64,000 bases of DNA from Lactiplantibacillus modestisalitolerans (GCF_005405425.1 NZ_BJEA01000001.1:240546-304545), one strand, 5' to 3'. Numbered from the stretch's first letter, positions 8,453 through 17,750 are shown. A program made the numbers and translations. The notes: generated by a model not told the origin, from the letters alone.

Positions 8453-9133
8453 TTAGCTTTTTGCTGGCTTTAAATATCCGGTCTCATTCCACGTCTTGAT
8501 CTCAAAGTGGCGATTATCAAGCGTCTCGACCACCGTCAAGCTGTCATTATCCACAATCCCGTAACCCACGGTCGGCAACTCCTGACCATTGATCACGAGC
8601 GGCTTCCGAATATCCGCAATCGACACGCCCAGCAGCGCCTTAATACTCATCGTCGTCACCAAGCCGTGCGAGACGATCAACAACGGTCGGGTACTATCGA
8701 CCCCCACTTCGGCGACCGCCGCGTGCACCGCCTGCGTGATTCGCGCTACAAACTGGGGATAGCTTTCCCCGCCACCAGCTAATTCGGGCCGGTACTGATC
8801 CGGGTGGTGGACCACAATCTCTAATTGGGCTTGCGGTTGCACGTCCTTTTCCAACTGGCCGTCCCAGTCACCAAAGTCCATCTCACGTAAATTCGGCGCC
8901 AGCTTAATCTGCGGGTGCCAGCGATTGGCAGCCGTGATGTAAGCCGCCGTATCCAACGCCCGCTTTTGCGGGCTACTATAAACGCGGGCAAAATGAACGT
9001 CGGCCAGGTAAGCGCCGGCCTGCTGCGCACCGCGAATCCCGCTCGTCAGCAGCGGCGAATCAACGCGCCCACCCTGAAACCGTTGTTCTAAGTTATACTG
9101 CGTCTGTCCGTGTCGCACAAAGTAAATTTGCAT
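8453..9133 (-). CDS. Histidine phosphatase, phosphoglycerate-mutase-like (copy 2)
   Basis: The 226-residue protein of the histidine phosphatase superfamily starts IYFVRHGQTQYN, with the catalytic His of RHG. It carries SSPQKRALDTA, MDFGDWDG and the second catalytic motif LLIVSHGLVTT. Such dPGM/CobC-like paralogues in lactobacilli are usually broad-specificity phosphatases rather than the glycolytic enzyme. It is closely similar to the next gene upstream (9154-9825), which ends 20 bases before this start, so the pair is a tandem duplication transcribed together. RBS GGGGGAGTAAG precedes ATG 9133. Confidence 0.88.
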   Translation of the reverse strand: MQIYFVRHGQTQYNLEQRFQGGRVDSPLLTSGIRGAQQAGAYLADVHFARVYSSPQKRALDTAAYITAANRWHPQIKLAPNLREMDFGDWDGQLEKDVQPQAQLEIVVHHPDQYRPELAGGGESYPQFVARITQAVHAAVAEVGVDSTRPLLIVSHGLVTTMSIKALLGVSIADIRKPLVINGQELPTVGYGIVDNDSLTVVETLDNRHFEIKTWNETGYLKPAKS

Positions 9134-9153
9134 GCTTACTCCCCCAATTCAAC

Positions 9154-9825
9154 TTATTCTGGTAAATAATCCGTTTGGTTCCAAACTTTCAATTTAAAGT
9201 GCTGGTTATCGGTCGTTTCAATGACCGTCAAGCTGTTATTACCAACAATTCCGTGCCCCACCGTTGGTAACTCCTGACCATCAACGATCATTGGTGACCG
9301 CAGTTTTTCCAGCGGGACACCTAACAAGGTCTTAACCGCCATCGTCGTCACTAACCCGTGCGAAACGAGTAATAGTGGTTGCGGATTAGCAACACCGTTA
9401 CGCGCAACCAACCGTTTCACGGTCGTCGTCACCCGCTTCACAAAGTCGGGATAGTTTTCCCCACCACCCGCTAACTGCGGATCATACTCCGCTGGGTGCC
9501 AGAACAAGTTATCCACAACGGCACGCGGCTCTAAGCCAGCTTCCGGCCGTCCATCCCACGCACCAAAGTCAAATTCAGCCAGGCCGGCTTCGGTCTGAAC
9601 CGTTGGCTGCCAATGATTTTCAGCGGCCACGTATTTGGCCGTATCAAGGGCCCGTCCCTGCGGACTACTATAAACGTTGGCAAAGTGGGTCATTTTGAGG
9701 TAGCATCCCGCGGCTTTAGCACCCGCGATTCCATCTTCTAAAAGTGGCGAATCGGCACTACCGCCCTGCAGGCGGTGCTCCAAATTAAACTGGGTGCGTC
9801 CATGCCGAATAAAATAAAGTTGCAT
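9154..9825 (-). CDS. Histidine phosphatase, phosphoglycerate-mutase-like (copy 1)
   Basis: The 223-residue paralogue of the adjacent gene has the same motif order: LYFIRHGRTQFN, SSPQGRALDTA, EFDFGAWDGRPE and LLLVSHGLVTT. It is the first gene of the two-gene unit, with AAGGAACGG upstream of ATG 9825. The duplicates differ throughout, especially in the substrate-contacting middle region (residues 85-130), so they are old and may have distinct substrates. Confidence 0.88.
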   Translation of the reverse strand: MQLYFIRHGRTQFNLEHRLQGGSADSPLLEDGIAGAKAAGCYLKMTHFANVYSSPQGRALDTAKYVAAENHWQPTVQTEAGLAEFDFGAWDGRPEAGLEPRAVVDNLFWHPAEYDPQLAGGGENYPDFVKRVTTTVKRLVARNGVANPQPLLLVSHGLVTTMAVKTLLGVPLEKLRSPMIVDGQELPTVGHGIVGNNSLTVIETTDNQHFKLKVWNQTDYLPE

Positions 9826-10311
9826 TAATAATCCGTTCCTTTCTCATTGAATGATTATCCTAATTGTACCCGTTTTACTAGTTTTATGAATGACTGCCAT
9901 CAGCGGCGGGCTAAATATCTCAATCGTTTCGTTCAACCAATCCTAACTCACAATTCTTGGCCTATTTTTATTACCCGCCATCGCGGTTCACGCTAACACG
10001 TTCGGGTAGCGCTATCCTAAACACGCTAGCGCCGCTTTTTGTAACCGCTAACTTATGAACAGTATACCGAAAGGATGCTTTTTAAGCCAGCGCATTTCCG
10101 ACCTGAACAAGTAAAGCTTATGGCTTTTTCGCACTATAACAAAGCACAATACTAGGGTCATCGAAGGATGATTCTAATATTGCACTTTATTTGGCAACCA
10201 CTCCCCGGATTAATATTCCTAAGCATTCGAAGATAGTTTACCTATTTTATTCAAAATACCGTTTTTCTTAAGGTCCAATCAATCGTACCCAAGCATTTAC
10301 GAGCTAGGCAC
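9826..10311. other. Gene-free stretch
   Basis: About 490 bases with no supportable gene. An imperfect hairpin at 10138-10190 (AAAGCACAATACTAG against CTAATATTGCACTTT) is a likely terminator of the leftward HlyIII unit. The rest is unremarkable, and the DNA becomes AT-rich toward the right. Confidence 0.4.
10138..10190 (-). terminator. Probable terminator after HlyIII gene
   Basis: Read leftward, an imperfect stem AAAGTGCAATATTAG / CTAGTATTGTGCTTT closes an 18-base loop and is followed by GTTATAG. The short T-tract makes it a weak call. Confidence 0.4.
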
Positions 10312-11031
10312 TCAAACCAATACAAACCCGAATATGCAGACACAGTGAATAACACTTCCTACCAGACACAAAATATGGAAAACCGCATGCATCCACTTTT
10401 TTCTGGTACCTAAGCCATAAAATAACAGCCCAATTGCGTAAAACACGCCGCCAATCAATAAAAGACTAATTCCCGTAGACCCGATAAAATGCACCAGGTC
10501 ACTGGAACGGATAGCTAGCATGCTTCCCATAATAACGTACATAACAGTTGTCACCGCTTTATACTTTTTCATATTAATGCAAAGCAGTGCAACACCACCG
10601 ACCGCTAACACCCAAATCAAAAAATAGAAAATCCATTCAAGTGGATCCGCCGTTTTGGCAATCAATCTCAAAATAAGCGGGGTCCCAGTCCCGGCAATCA
10701 GAATAAAAATCGAACAATGATCCATGATTCTAAATCTTTTTTTCCACTTCACAAAAAGCATCGGAATGCCATGATAAGTTGCAGAAATAGCATATAAAAG
10801 AATCAGCGATATTCCAAAAATCAAGCCACTGACCTTACCAAATTCTGAATATGGCAACGTTAAAGTTGCAACTATCGCACCAATCCCGATTAAAACACCA
10901 AGTGCATGCGAAATGGTATTAAGTTTTTCTTCAGCAGTCGTATACAGCGGTAAGCCATATTTATTTTCTTTGGCCCGGCCAATGTACTTATCAGTATATG
11001 GCAACACGTACTTATTTAAAAAATCATCCAT
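10312..11031 (-). CDS. Hemolysin III / PAQR-family membrane protein
   Basis: The 239-residue protein has seven predicted hydrophobic helices and the invariant polar residues of the HlyIII/YqfA (PAQR) family: His in NTISHALGVLIG, Ser/His in SATYHGIP, Asp-His in MDHCSIFILIAGTGTP, and the paired His near the C terminus (HAVFHILCLVGSVIHC). These residues form a metal-bound site in family structures. The cellular role in bacteria is unsettled. Start ATG 11031 follows GAGGAGGGGG; seven further codons upstream have no RBS. It is 20 bases downstream of degV in one AT-rich transcription unit. Confidence 0.85.
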   Translation of the reverse strand: MDDFLNKYVLPYTDKYIGRAKENKYGLPLYTTAEEKLNTISHALGVLIGIGAIVATLTLPYSEFGKVSGLIFGISLILLYAISATYHGIPMLFVKWKKRFRIMDHCSIFILIAGTGTPLILRLIAKTADPLEWIFYFLIWVLAVGGVALLCINMKKYKAVTTVMYVIMGSMLAIRSSDLVHFIGSTGISLLLIGGVFYAIGLLFYGLGTRKKWMHAVFHILCLVGSVIHCVCIFGFVLV

Positions 11032-11051
11032 AATTTCCCCCTCCTCAAGCA

Positions 11052-11888
11052 CTAGTGATAACTGACAATAACGCCACCTTGTTCAGCATAGTAGCTACAC
11101 AGTCCCCGAGTTGGTAAAACAAGAATTTCAGTATTTTGCCAATGCTTTAAAATACTTTGTTTCAGTAACTGTACGAATTTTGAATTCTCACAGTGACTAA
11201 TGCAAACTTTACCACCATTGAATCCATCCGTTTTCATTAGTTGGATTAACCGAATTATCGCTCTTTTAGCGCCTCGGGTCTTATCCTTTATTTTAATTTC
11301 ACCATCACGATTCCTATAACCAATTCCTAATACTTTAAACGTGTGAGCAAGGAGTACCTTAATTTTACCGAGTCTACCGTTTTCAATCAGATGGTTAAAA
11401 GACTTTAACATGAATAAAGTGTGGGCTTCTCGAATAAACTGCTCGGTCTTAGCGACAATGTCATCAAAGGAAAGTCTGCGTTGAATCCAAATCTCCATTT
11501 GCTCAACGCCAAGCGCCAGCTCAGGTCCAGCAGATTTTGAGTCAATAATTGCAATCTTCTTATCTGGTTCTTCTTCTAGCATCATCCGTTTAGCAACCAT
11601 GGCACTATTCATGCTCCCTGAAAGATGTGATGAAATCGTCATCGCAATGATATTCCCAGGTTTCCTGAACTGAGTTAACCAGTCCTCCGGTGTCGGGCAT
11701 GAAGTTTTACCCCAAGTACCTGCATTGATTAATTTTAATAGCGCTGACTGATTTAACTGATCATCATCCCGAAAAACTCGCTTACCAATTTGCAATGTAA
11801 ACGGGACACTAGCAAATTGAATATCAGCACTTTGATGCTTTGTCTCGAATAAATCGCAACTTGAGTCAGTTATGATTGTCCATTTCAT
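11052..11888 (-). CDS. DegV family fatty-acid-binding protein
   Basis: The 278-residue protein has the DegV N-terminal motif IITDSSCDL and the lipid-binding loop TISSHLSGSMNSA. The C-terminal domain carries SFNHLIENGRLGKI, where family members read (S)LxxLxxGGRI. DegV proteins bind fatty acyl chains, and many work as FakB-type partners of fatty acid kinase; no kinase gene is seen here. Start ATG 11888 with GGGAGGAAC. Followed by HlyIII in the same operon. Codon use is AT-rich compared with the flanking genes. Confidence 0.87.
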   Translation of the reverse strand: MKWTIITDSSCDLFETKHQSADIQFASVPFTLQIGKRVFRDDDQLNQSALLKLINAGTWGKTSCPTPEDWLTQFRKPGNIIAMTISSHLSGSMNSAMVAKRMMLEEEPDKKIAIIDSKSAGPELALGVEQMEIWIQRRLSFDDIVAKTEQFIREAHTLFMLKSFNHLIENGRLGKIKVLLAHTFKVLGIGYRNRDGEIKIKDKTRGAKRAIIRLIQLMKTDGFNGGKVCISHCENSKFVQLLKQSILKHWQNTEILVLPTRGLCSYYAEQGGVIVSYH

Positions 11889-12023
11889 TTTTGTTCCTCC
11901 CAATTACAATTAGCAAGCTTTCTAATCATTCACCGTCGTAACGATGGCTCACTAAGATTACTGGAACTACTATAACCAACGCATATTTATGAATTTAAGG
12001 CATTTTGTTAATAAGATGTTAAA

Positions 12024-12063
12024 TTTAAAAAAGGTTCAGTAATCTGGTCACGATTACTAAACC
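12024..12063 (-). terminator. Terminator of the two-component operon
   Basis: On the minus strand GGTTTAGTAATC pairs with GATTACTGAACC around a seven-base loop, followed by TTTTTTAAATTT. It lies just after the histidine kinase stop. Confidence 0.9.
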
Positions 12064-12082
12064 CTTAATTACAAATACCTTC

Positions 12083-13168
12083 TCAATTTTCACTAGCCGT
12101 CACTGTTAGCATCACCGTAAACGTTGCCCCCATTCCCGGTATACTAGTAACTGAAATTTTTCCACCTACCAAATCCATAATCTTCTTCACCAATGCTAAT
12201 CCCAAACCGTTACCTTTTGAAGCGTGTGAGGTATCGCCCTGATAAAACTTTTCAAATACGCGCCGACAAGTTGTGCGGTCCATTCCTTCGCCAGAATTAT
12301 AAACACTAATCGACGCCGTCTGATTAGTAACTTTAGAGGTGATTTTGATGTTTCCACCATAATTAGCATATTTAATGGCATTTGAAATTAGATTGTTCCA
12401 AACAATTTCCATTAGTGCAGCATCACTATTAATACTCATCTCATCAACGTCAATATCAAAATTAATGTTCTTTGCTTGCCATTCACCCAAAAATGCTAGT
12501 GAACATTTACGAAGCTGTTCACTTAATTGATACTTTTGCTTTCGTAATGGTATTTGCTGGTTTTCTAATTTACTAAGCCTTAAAATATCCGTCACGATTT
12601 TATTCAGACGCTCGGTCGCCCCGATAATGGTATCTAGATAATTTTCTCTTTCGTTTTCAGGACAAACATTGTCTTTTAAAGCTTTGGTATAGCTCCTAAT
12701 CACAGATAAAGGCGTTTTAATTTCATGAGAAGCGTTGGAAATAAAATCACTTTTGAGCATCTCATTACTATTTAGATCACTCACCATCATATTAAAATCG
12801 TTGACCAGGACATCAATTTCGTTTAACTTCTTCTTCCGTTCATTAACTGGTATTTGTACACCGAGGTCACCAGATGCAACCTTTCGTGCCGAACTAGCAA
12901 TCTTACGAAGCCGATTACCCGTTGTGTAGCGCCATAGCAACCAAATAATCCCGGTCAAAACTAAACAAACAAAAACTAAGTAAATCATTAATGCAATAAC
13001 CATTAAGCCAATTTGGTTCTCAAAAGCATCAACAATAATCGCTTGCACAGCAATCAAGACTGCCATAACACCAAGAATGATTAGAATAAGCGGCCACGAA
13101 ATCATGGGGGCAGTGACGCGCTTATCATTAGAATGTCTAAATAAACGTCGTATTCGTTTTAAATTCAT
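12083..13168 (-). CDS. Sensor histidine kinase
   Basis: The 361-residue kinase has two N-terminal membrane helices (about residues 23-42 and 54-79) with a very short external loop, so it may sense the membrane itself or a partner. A HAMP linker follows (about 80-135), then the HisKA domain with the phosphorylated His in SNASHEIKTPLSVI. The HATPase domain has N box NLISNAIKYAN, G1 SGEGMDR and G2 GNGLGLALVKK. The start overlaps the response regulator stop by four bases (ATGA). The signal is not apparent; co-location with degV/HlyIII suggests membrane lipid status, which is inference. Confidence 0.9.
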   Translation of the reverse strand: MNLKRIRRLFRHSNDKRVTAPMISWPLILIILGVMAVLIAVQAIIVDAFENQIGLMVIALMIYLVFVCLVLTGIIWLLWRYTTGNRLRKIASSARKVASGDLGVQIPVNERKKKLNEIDVLVNDFNMMVSDLNSNEMLKSDFISNASHEIKTPLSVIRSYTKALKDNVCPENERENYLDTIIGATERLNKIVTDILRLSKLENQQIPLRKQKYQLSEQLRKCSLAFLGEWQAKNINFDIDVDEMSINSDAALMEIVWNNLISNAIKYANYGGNIKITSKVTNQTASISVYNSGEGMDRTTCRRVFEKFYQGDTSHASKGNGLGLALVKKIMDLVGGKISVTSIPGMGATFTVMLTVTASEN

Positions 13169-13836
13169 TGAATGACCGCCTTATACCCAAACCCATGAAC
13201 TGTTATAATTTTAAAGCTGTTTACACTGGCAAATACCTTACGTAATTTTGTAATGTAGACATCGGCAGTTCTCAAGCTGTTATCAGTCGTCAATCCAGTA
13301 AAGTCCCCCATCAACTCGCTACGCGTAAAAACTTTTTTGGGGTGAGATAATAGCTTAAAGAGAACCATAAATTCTCTCGGAGCAATTGGCACAGCTTGCC
13401 CTTCCTGATAAACAGCCATTTCATCACGGACGAGGACTAAGCTACCAATAGTTAACCGATTTTTACGCTCAATCCGGTTTCTTCTTAGTAGCGCACCAAC
13501 TCTAAGAACCATTTCGTCCATATCAATTGGCTTAACCATATAATCATCAATTCCTTCGAGGAATCCCCGTTGTTTTGACGTAAAATCTGATAATGCCGTT
13601 ATAAAAAGGATCGGAATCTTACTATTTTTCTCGCGAACATCCCTTGCAAAATCAAAGCCATTGATTTGCGGCATCATAATATCCGAAATTATTAAGTCAT
13701 AATTATTAGTATCAAAGTTATCAAAGGCCTCTACCGGATTTTGATAGCCCTGAACATGGTACCCATTTCGGTGTAAGTAGGTGCACATAATACGATTAAA
13801 CTCTGCATCATCTTCAACCAGTAAAATATTTTCCAT
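13165..13836 (-). CDS. OmpR-type response regulator
   Basis: The 223-residue regulator has a receiver domain with the acidic pair in VEDD, phosphoacceptor Asp in LIISDIMMPQING, Thr in FITALSD and Lys in YMVKPID. The winged-helix DNA-binding domain (about 125-222) contains APREFMVLFKLLSHPKKVFTRSEL and HGFGYKAV. Start ATG 13836 with GGAGGAAC; the longer upstream frame lacks an RBS. Cognate partner of the overlapping histidine kinase. Confidence 0.92.
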   Translation of the reverse strand: MENILLVEDDAEFNRIMCTYLHRNGYHVQGYQNPVEAFDNFDTNNYDLIISDIMMPQINGFDFARDVREKNSKIPILFITALSDFTSKQRGFLEGIDDYMVKPIDMDEMVLRVGALLRRNRIERKNRLTIGSLVLVRDEMAVYQEGQAVPIAPREFMVLFKLLSHPKKVFTRSELMGDFTGLTTDNSLRTADVYITKLRKVFASVNSFKIITVHGFGYKAVIQ

Positions 13837-14021
13837 AAGTTCCTCCAACCTCACTCCGCATCGAACCACCTGAGGACACTTTTCGTATTCAATCTATTCA
13901 ACAACAGAACACCGGAATATTAAATTTAAGTATCCGAATTGGTATTCAGACTACGCTTTCAATATTCACCATAATGGTTGGTACTAACACTGTCAACACT
14001 GCACACTAAAATTGTAAGCCA

Positions 14022-14062
14022 AATAAAAAAGGCGCTGATCACTCAGGATCATCGTCTTCTTA
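14022..14062 (-). terminator. Terminator of GNAT gene
   Basis: Leftward reading gives AAGACGATGATC / GATCAGCGCCTT with two mismatches and a six-base loop, followed by TTTTATTT. Confidence 0.7.
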
Positions 14063-14070
14063 ATGCTAAT

Positions 14071-14634
14071 TTAAAGGGCCTTAACCATGTGGGCGTACGG
14101 ATGCACCCCGATCGTTAAGCGGCCGGCCTGATGGAAGCCTTCCCGTTCATAGAGTTTCGCCGCCCGCGGATTACCATCATCAACGTTCAAACTTAAACGC
14201 TGTGCACCAAGACCACTAACTAACTTGGGGAGCGCTTCTAGCAACTGGCTACCGATCCCGTGGCCCTGCATCTGCGGATCAACCGCCAGCATGCTTAAAT
14301 ACCACTCGCCCGGTTGCGCTTCCCCGCCCAGTTCCAACGGTTCATCGAACCCGGGGTGCTTTTCCGTCTCACTGCGAAGAACGTTATTAACCGCCACTTC
14401 GTTTTTGGCCGGGTGACCGAACGCCACGCCCACCACCTTGTCGTGGACCGTCGCCACGAACGTTTGCGCGAGCCCGTTTAAGTTCGTGGGCAAGCGGTAC
14501 AGCTTCGTTAACATATCGTGTAAATCGTGGTCGCTGACATTTTTCAGGACGGGCATTTCCATATCATCATAAATAATAGCCACCAACGAGGCAATTTCAG
14601 CGCTGTCTTGCGGTTGCGCCTTTCGAATCTTCAT
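14071..14634 (-). CDS. GNAT family N-acetyltransferase
   Basis: The 187-residue protein starts MKIRKAQPQDSAEIASLV and carries the acetyl-CoA pyrophosphate-binding motif MLAVDPQMQGHGIGSQLLEAL, followed by LSLNVDDGNPRAAKLYEREGF, a full GNAT fold. Substrate unknown; such proteins acetylate small molecules or protein N termini in the cytoplasm. GGAGTG precedes ATG 14634, and the gene is monocistronic with its own terminator. Confidence 0.87.
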   Translation of the reverse strand: MKIRKAQPQDSAEIASLVAIIYDDMEMPVLKNVSDHDLHDMLTKLYRLPTNLNGLAQTFVATVHDKVVGVAFGHPAKNEVAVNNVLRSETEKHPGFDEPLELGGEAQPGEWYLSMLAVDPQMQGHGIGSQLLEALPKLVSGLGAQRLSLNVDDGNPRAAKLYEREGFHQAGRLTIGVHPYAHMVKAL

Positions 14635-14689
14635 GCGTGAGCACTCCTTCTGCTTGTTTTCTTAACCTTACCAGGTCTAGCCCGGAGCG

Positions 14690-15454
14690 TCAATCTTTCA
14701 GCTTAGCTTGGTGGCGGTGCTGCAAGGTCATCACCCAGGTCGTGATTGGCACCGTTAAAATGACGCCGATTAATGAAAAGAGCACCATCGTGACCTCCGC
14801 GACGAAAATCTTATTGTTCAAAACGCTCCCGAGTGAATAGTGTAACCCGGCAAACCAGATGAATAAGGCCAAAAAGCCGCCGAAAAAACCGAAGAATAAC
14901 GTGTTGAAGGTCGTCCCGATAATTTGCTTACCGATGCTAATGCCATCAACGTACAACCGCTTAGCGCTGACTTGCGGCTGTTGCGCAATGATTTCGCTGA
15001 GTCCGGCGGCAATCGCAATGCTGGCTTCGGCAATCGCCCCGAGGGTGCTCAAAATCGCTTCGGTTACCGCGACCCCTACGAAGGACACGCCAATGGCTAG
15101 CGACATACCTTCAAGGTCCTCGCTATCTTCCAAGCTGAAGCCCTGGGCCATGATCCAATTTTCAACCGGAAAAATGATTAAAATCAAGATGACCATTACG
15201 ATCAAAGCCGCGATGTAGGCCGTCTTGGCCGCCAGCGCGTCGTCTTCACCGAAGAAAATCGTAAAGGCCAGGATGATCGTCCCAATGACGAGTGAAACAC
15301 CGACGGCCGGGAAGCCCCACGAGATCAGAATGACCGCTAAGAAAAGTAAGCCAAAGTTAAATATCAGACTGAGGAACGCGGTTGCACCCGTTTTCCCACC
15401 AATGATCGTCATTAGAATTAGTAAAATTAGTCCTAAAACCGTAATCGTACTCAT
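14690..15454 (-). CDS. YibE/F family membrane protein (small partner)
   Basis: The 254-residue polytopic protein begins MSTITVLGLILLILMTIIGGKTGATAFLSLIFNF and contains the family stretch GVAVTEAILSTLGAIAEASIAIAAGLSEI. The YibE/F family is widespread in Firmicutes as a neighbouring pair with unknown transport function. ATG 15454 overlaps the stop of the upstream partner (ATGA). Third gene of a three-gene unit with the degenerate protease-like protein. Confidence 0.75.
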   Translation of the reverse strand: MSTITVLGLILLILMTIIGGKTGATAFLSLIFNFGLLFLAVILISWGFPAVGVSLVIGTIILAFTIFFGEDDALAAKTAYIAALIVMVILILIIFPVENWIMAQGFSLEDSEDLEGMSLAIGVSFVGVAVTEAILSTLGAIAEASIAIAAGLSEIIAQQPQVSAKRLYVDGISIGKQIIGTTFNTLFFGFFGGFLALFIWFAGLHYSLGSVLNNKIFVAEVTMVLFSLIGVILTVPITTWVMTLQHRHQAKLKD

Positions 15455-16557
15455 ACGGACCGCACCTCCCTTGGCATCAGGCGGCTCGCAAGCCAACTCG
15501 CGACCGGAATCGCCAGCACGATGCCAATTCCTGAAATCAAACTTTGGACCATCCCGAGCGACATGTTCATCGTAAAGGTATAGCCCCAATTATTGCCGTT
15601 CCGTAAATATAACAGGGTCATGGCAAAGGTGTCGGCCATAAAAATCAGGAATAAGACGTTGATTAACGGTCCCATAATCGAATGGCCGATTTGCAAGCCG
15701 GACTTAAAGACCTGTTGCGGGGCAATGTCCGGTCGTTCGGTCTTCAACTGAAATAGTGACGCCACGATGTCGGTTGACTCGTCCATCACCGCCCCCAGGG
15801 AACCGAGCACCGTTTCCACTAAGAACAACGGCCGCGGCACCTGGGTCACGTACTGCATCGATTCGTAGGTCACCCCGCGCTCGTGGGTCAGCGCAAAGAC
15901 CGTTAGACTGATGATGACGGCCAGGCCGGTCCCAACCAGCGTCGCGCCAAAGGTCACCAGCATCTGGCGGTTAAACCCTAATACCAGTCCAAGGGTCAAC
16001 GCCGCAAAGACCACGGCTAAAACGCCAAACAGGCTGTAAACGTGGCCCCCATTCGTGGCGAGGTCGATTTGAATCGCCGCGTAGAACAACACGCCATTCA
16101 GGGCAACGCTTAGTAATGCTAGCAGACCGTGGAAGCGCATGATCAGTAACAACAACGTCAAGGCTAACCACACCACGGCCGCTAAGGCGGTATCGCGCTT
16201 TAAGCCGGTAATCGTGGCGGCGCTATGTTGCCCACTGGGCAGGTGCAGAAAGACCTGATCACCGACCCGATAAGCTTGATCCATTGCGCCCGAAGCGTCA
16301 AAGGTATGCTTAACTCGTACCGTGTTAGCCGACTGCTGATTTAGGAGACGCACCGTGACCCGCTGCGTCACGCTAACGTCCGTATTGTTAAATTCATCGG
16401 TCGTTTTGGTTCGATTGAGGGTCGCCACGTGGGTCACCTGCCCAACTGGTTGGTGGTATAGGCCCGCGTCCTTACGGGTCAAAACGACCCCCATCAGGCC
16501 CACCACCGCAACCAGGATGATTGCTAGCAAGCCCCACCGTTTTCCAAATTGCTTCAT
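15451..16557 (-). CDS. YibE/F family membrane protein (large partner)
   Basis: The 368-residue protein has a signal-anchor helix, then a soluble extracytoplasmic domain (about residues 30-120, with RVTVRLLNQQSANTVRVKHTFDASG). A multi-helix membrane domain follows, containing GAVMDESTDIVASLFQL and SGLQIGHSIMGPLINVLFLIFMADTFA. The SIMGP-LINVLF segment parallels IGKQIIGTTFNTLFFGFF in the partner, so both share a duplicated core. ATG 16557 lies inside the last codons/stop region of the preceding gene, indicating tight coupling; the RBS is weak. Confidence 0.72.
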   Translation of the reverse strand: MKQFGKRWGLLAIILVAVVGLMGVVLTRKDAGLYHQPVGQVTHVATLNRTKTTDEFNNTDVSVTQRVTVRLLNQQSANTVRVKHTFDASGAMDQAYRVGDQVFLHLPSGQHSAATITGLKRDTALAAVVWLALTLLLLIMRFHGLLALLSVALNGVLFYAAIQIDLATNGGHVYSLFGVLAVVFAALTLGLVLGFNRQMLVTFGATLVGTGLAVIISLTVFALTHERGVTYESMQYVTQVPRPLFLVETVLGSLGAVMDESTDIVASLFQLKTERPDIAPQQVFKSGLQIGHSIMGPLINVLFLIFMADTFAMTLLYLRNGNNWGYTFTMNMSLGMVQSLISGIGIVLAIPVASWLASRLMPREVRSV

Positions 16558-16564
16558 CGGTTCA

Positions 16565-17584
16565 TCATCTCTTTCGCTCACTAGAACTTTCAATCCGCGT
16601 TTGTAACGCTTTTAAAACCGCAACTTCGTCCAAATCATGAACCCGCTGCGCGTGTTTTAACCCGGCCGTAATTTGGCTAAGCGCCGCCGCTTGCTGGTGG
16701 TTCACGCGCCACTCAAAGACCGCGGTTAGGCGAAATTGCTGTAATGGTTGGTACCGTCGGAGCACCCGCTGCACTCCGGCATCGTGATACCAGCTAATAA
16801 TGCGCGCCGTCGCGTGGTCGGTCGCCAGGTTCCAGTACAGCGTCGCGTTTAAGTAACGCGCTAAATCCGCCGTCGGGATGGTATTAAAGCTCGGTTCCAA
16901 GCGCGCTAGCCCGGTTAACAGTTCTGGCATGGCGAGTCCGTGCTGCAACCCCCATTCCAAAATCAAGGCGGCTTGACGCACCACTAAATAATTTCGATTG
17001 CCGCCATCCCGCGGCATGACAATCAGACGCGCATCTAACGTCGCGACGCTCCCCGTCTGAATTTTTAACGCGTGAGCCTTCGCCGTAACGTAGGCGGCCG
17101 TGACCGCCGCTTGCGACGCCCGCCCCGCCATGAATTCCTTTGCGGCCGTTGGGCGCCCCCGCCAGTTCATCGGCAGTAACTGCACGACTTTTAACGTATT
17201 GACCCAAATCCAAATAATCAAAATAAAGAACCACAGGTCCACCGCCAACTTAAACTGAATGAGCGTGACCAAGCTTAAAATGACGGTCAGTAAACTGAAC
17301 AGGCCGCCCCCAAAGCAGTACGCCGCGTGATTAAACCGCGTGGCGTCGTCCGGCGGGTCCGCCACTAAGTGCGGAAACGCCGCTAGTGGTCGTTGAAAGC
17401 GCCAATGGCCGGCCACCCGACTAAGCTGATAGCGGAACCCGACCCAGCGCACGACCCGCGCTCCCGTTAAGCGAAAGCCGACCCACTGGCCCAACTCATA
17501 AATTAAGGTCGCGCCTATTTCACTCGCAATCAACGCGAGCCCTAGCCAGCCCACGGTCGCAATAAATTCTCCGACGACTTGCAT
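16565..17584 (-). CDS. Membrane protein resembling an inactivated M50 peptidase
   Basis: The 339-residue protein has a hydrophobic N-terminal half. Residues 29-42 read YELGQWVGFRLTGA, aligning with HELGHxxFGLLTG of Firmicutes M50-type membrane metalloproteases, but both metal-binding His are replaced (Tyr, Gln). A later LLPMNWRGRPTAAKEF parallels the NxxP-GG-xDG region of those enzymes. The C-terminal half (about 165-339) is soluble and helical with no family I know. It is the first gene of the yibEF-like unit, with GGAGGGAAATGA before ATG 17584. Likely a non-catalytic scaffold; the family call is inference from motif spacing. Confidence 0.6.
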   Translation of the reverse strand: MQVVGEFIATVGWLGLALIASEIGATLIYELGQWVGFRLTGARVVRWVGFRYQLSRVAGHWRFQRPLAAFPHLVADPPDDATRFNHAAYCFGGGLFSLLTVILSLVTLIQFKLAVDLWFFILIIWIWVNTLKVVQLLPMNWRGRPTAAKEFMAGRASQAAVTAAYVTAKAHALKIQTGSVATLDARLIVMPRDGGNRNYLVVRQAALILEWGLQHGLAMPELLTGLARLEPSFNTIPTADLARYLNATLYWNLATDHATARIISWYHDAGVQRVLRRYQPLQQFRLTAVFEWRVNHQQAAALSQITAGLKHAQRVHDLDEVAVLKALQTRIESSSERKR

Positions 17585-17750
17585 TCATTTCCCTCCAACT
17601 GCCGGCGCGGGCTGAAAATTTACCGCGCCACGCCGGCTTGCGTTTAATTGGTTTTATTATACCAAACCTGGCAAACCGGAACTGGCGTCAACAGCTGGTC
17701 TATCAGGACTCTTACGATTTAATTAAATTTACCCGTTATCCAAGCAAACT

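Noticed and set aside
8453..9825. Glycolytic phosphoglycerate mutase genes
   Set aside because: The pair has the general histidine phosphatase motifs, but divergence and tandem layout fit accessory phosphatases; no glycolytic context.
15225..15575. 116-codon plus-strand frame within the yibEF region
   Set aside because: Shadow of the membrane protein genes; Lys/Pro/Ser-rich, no RBS.
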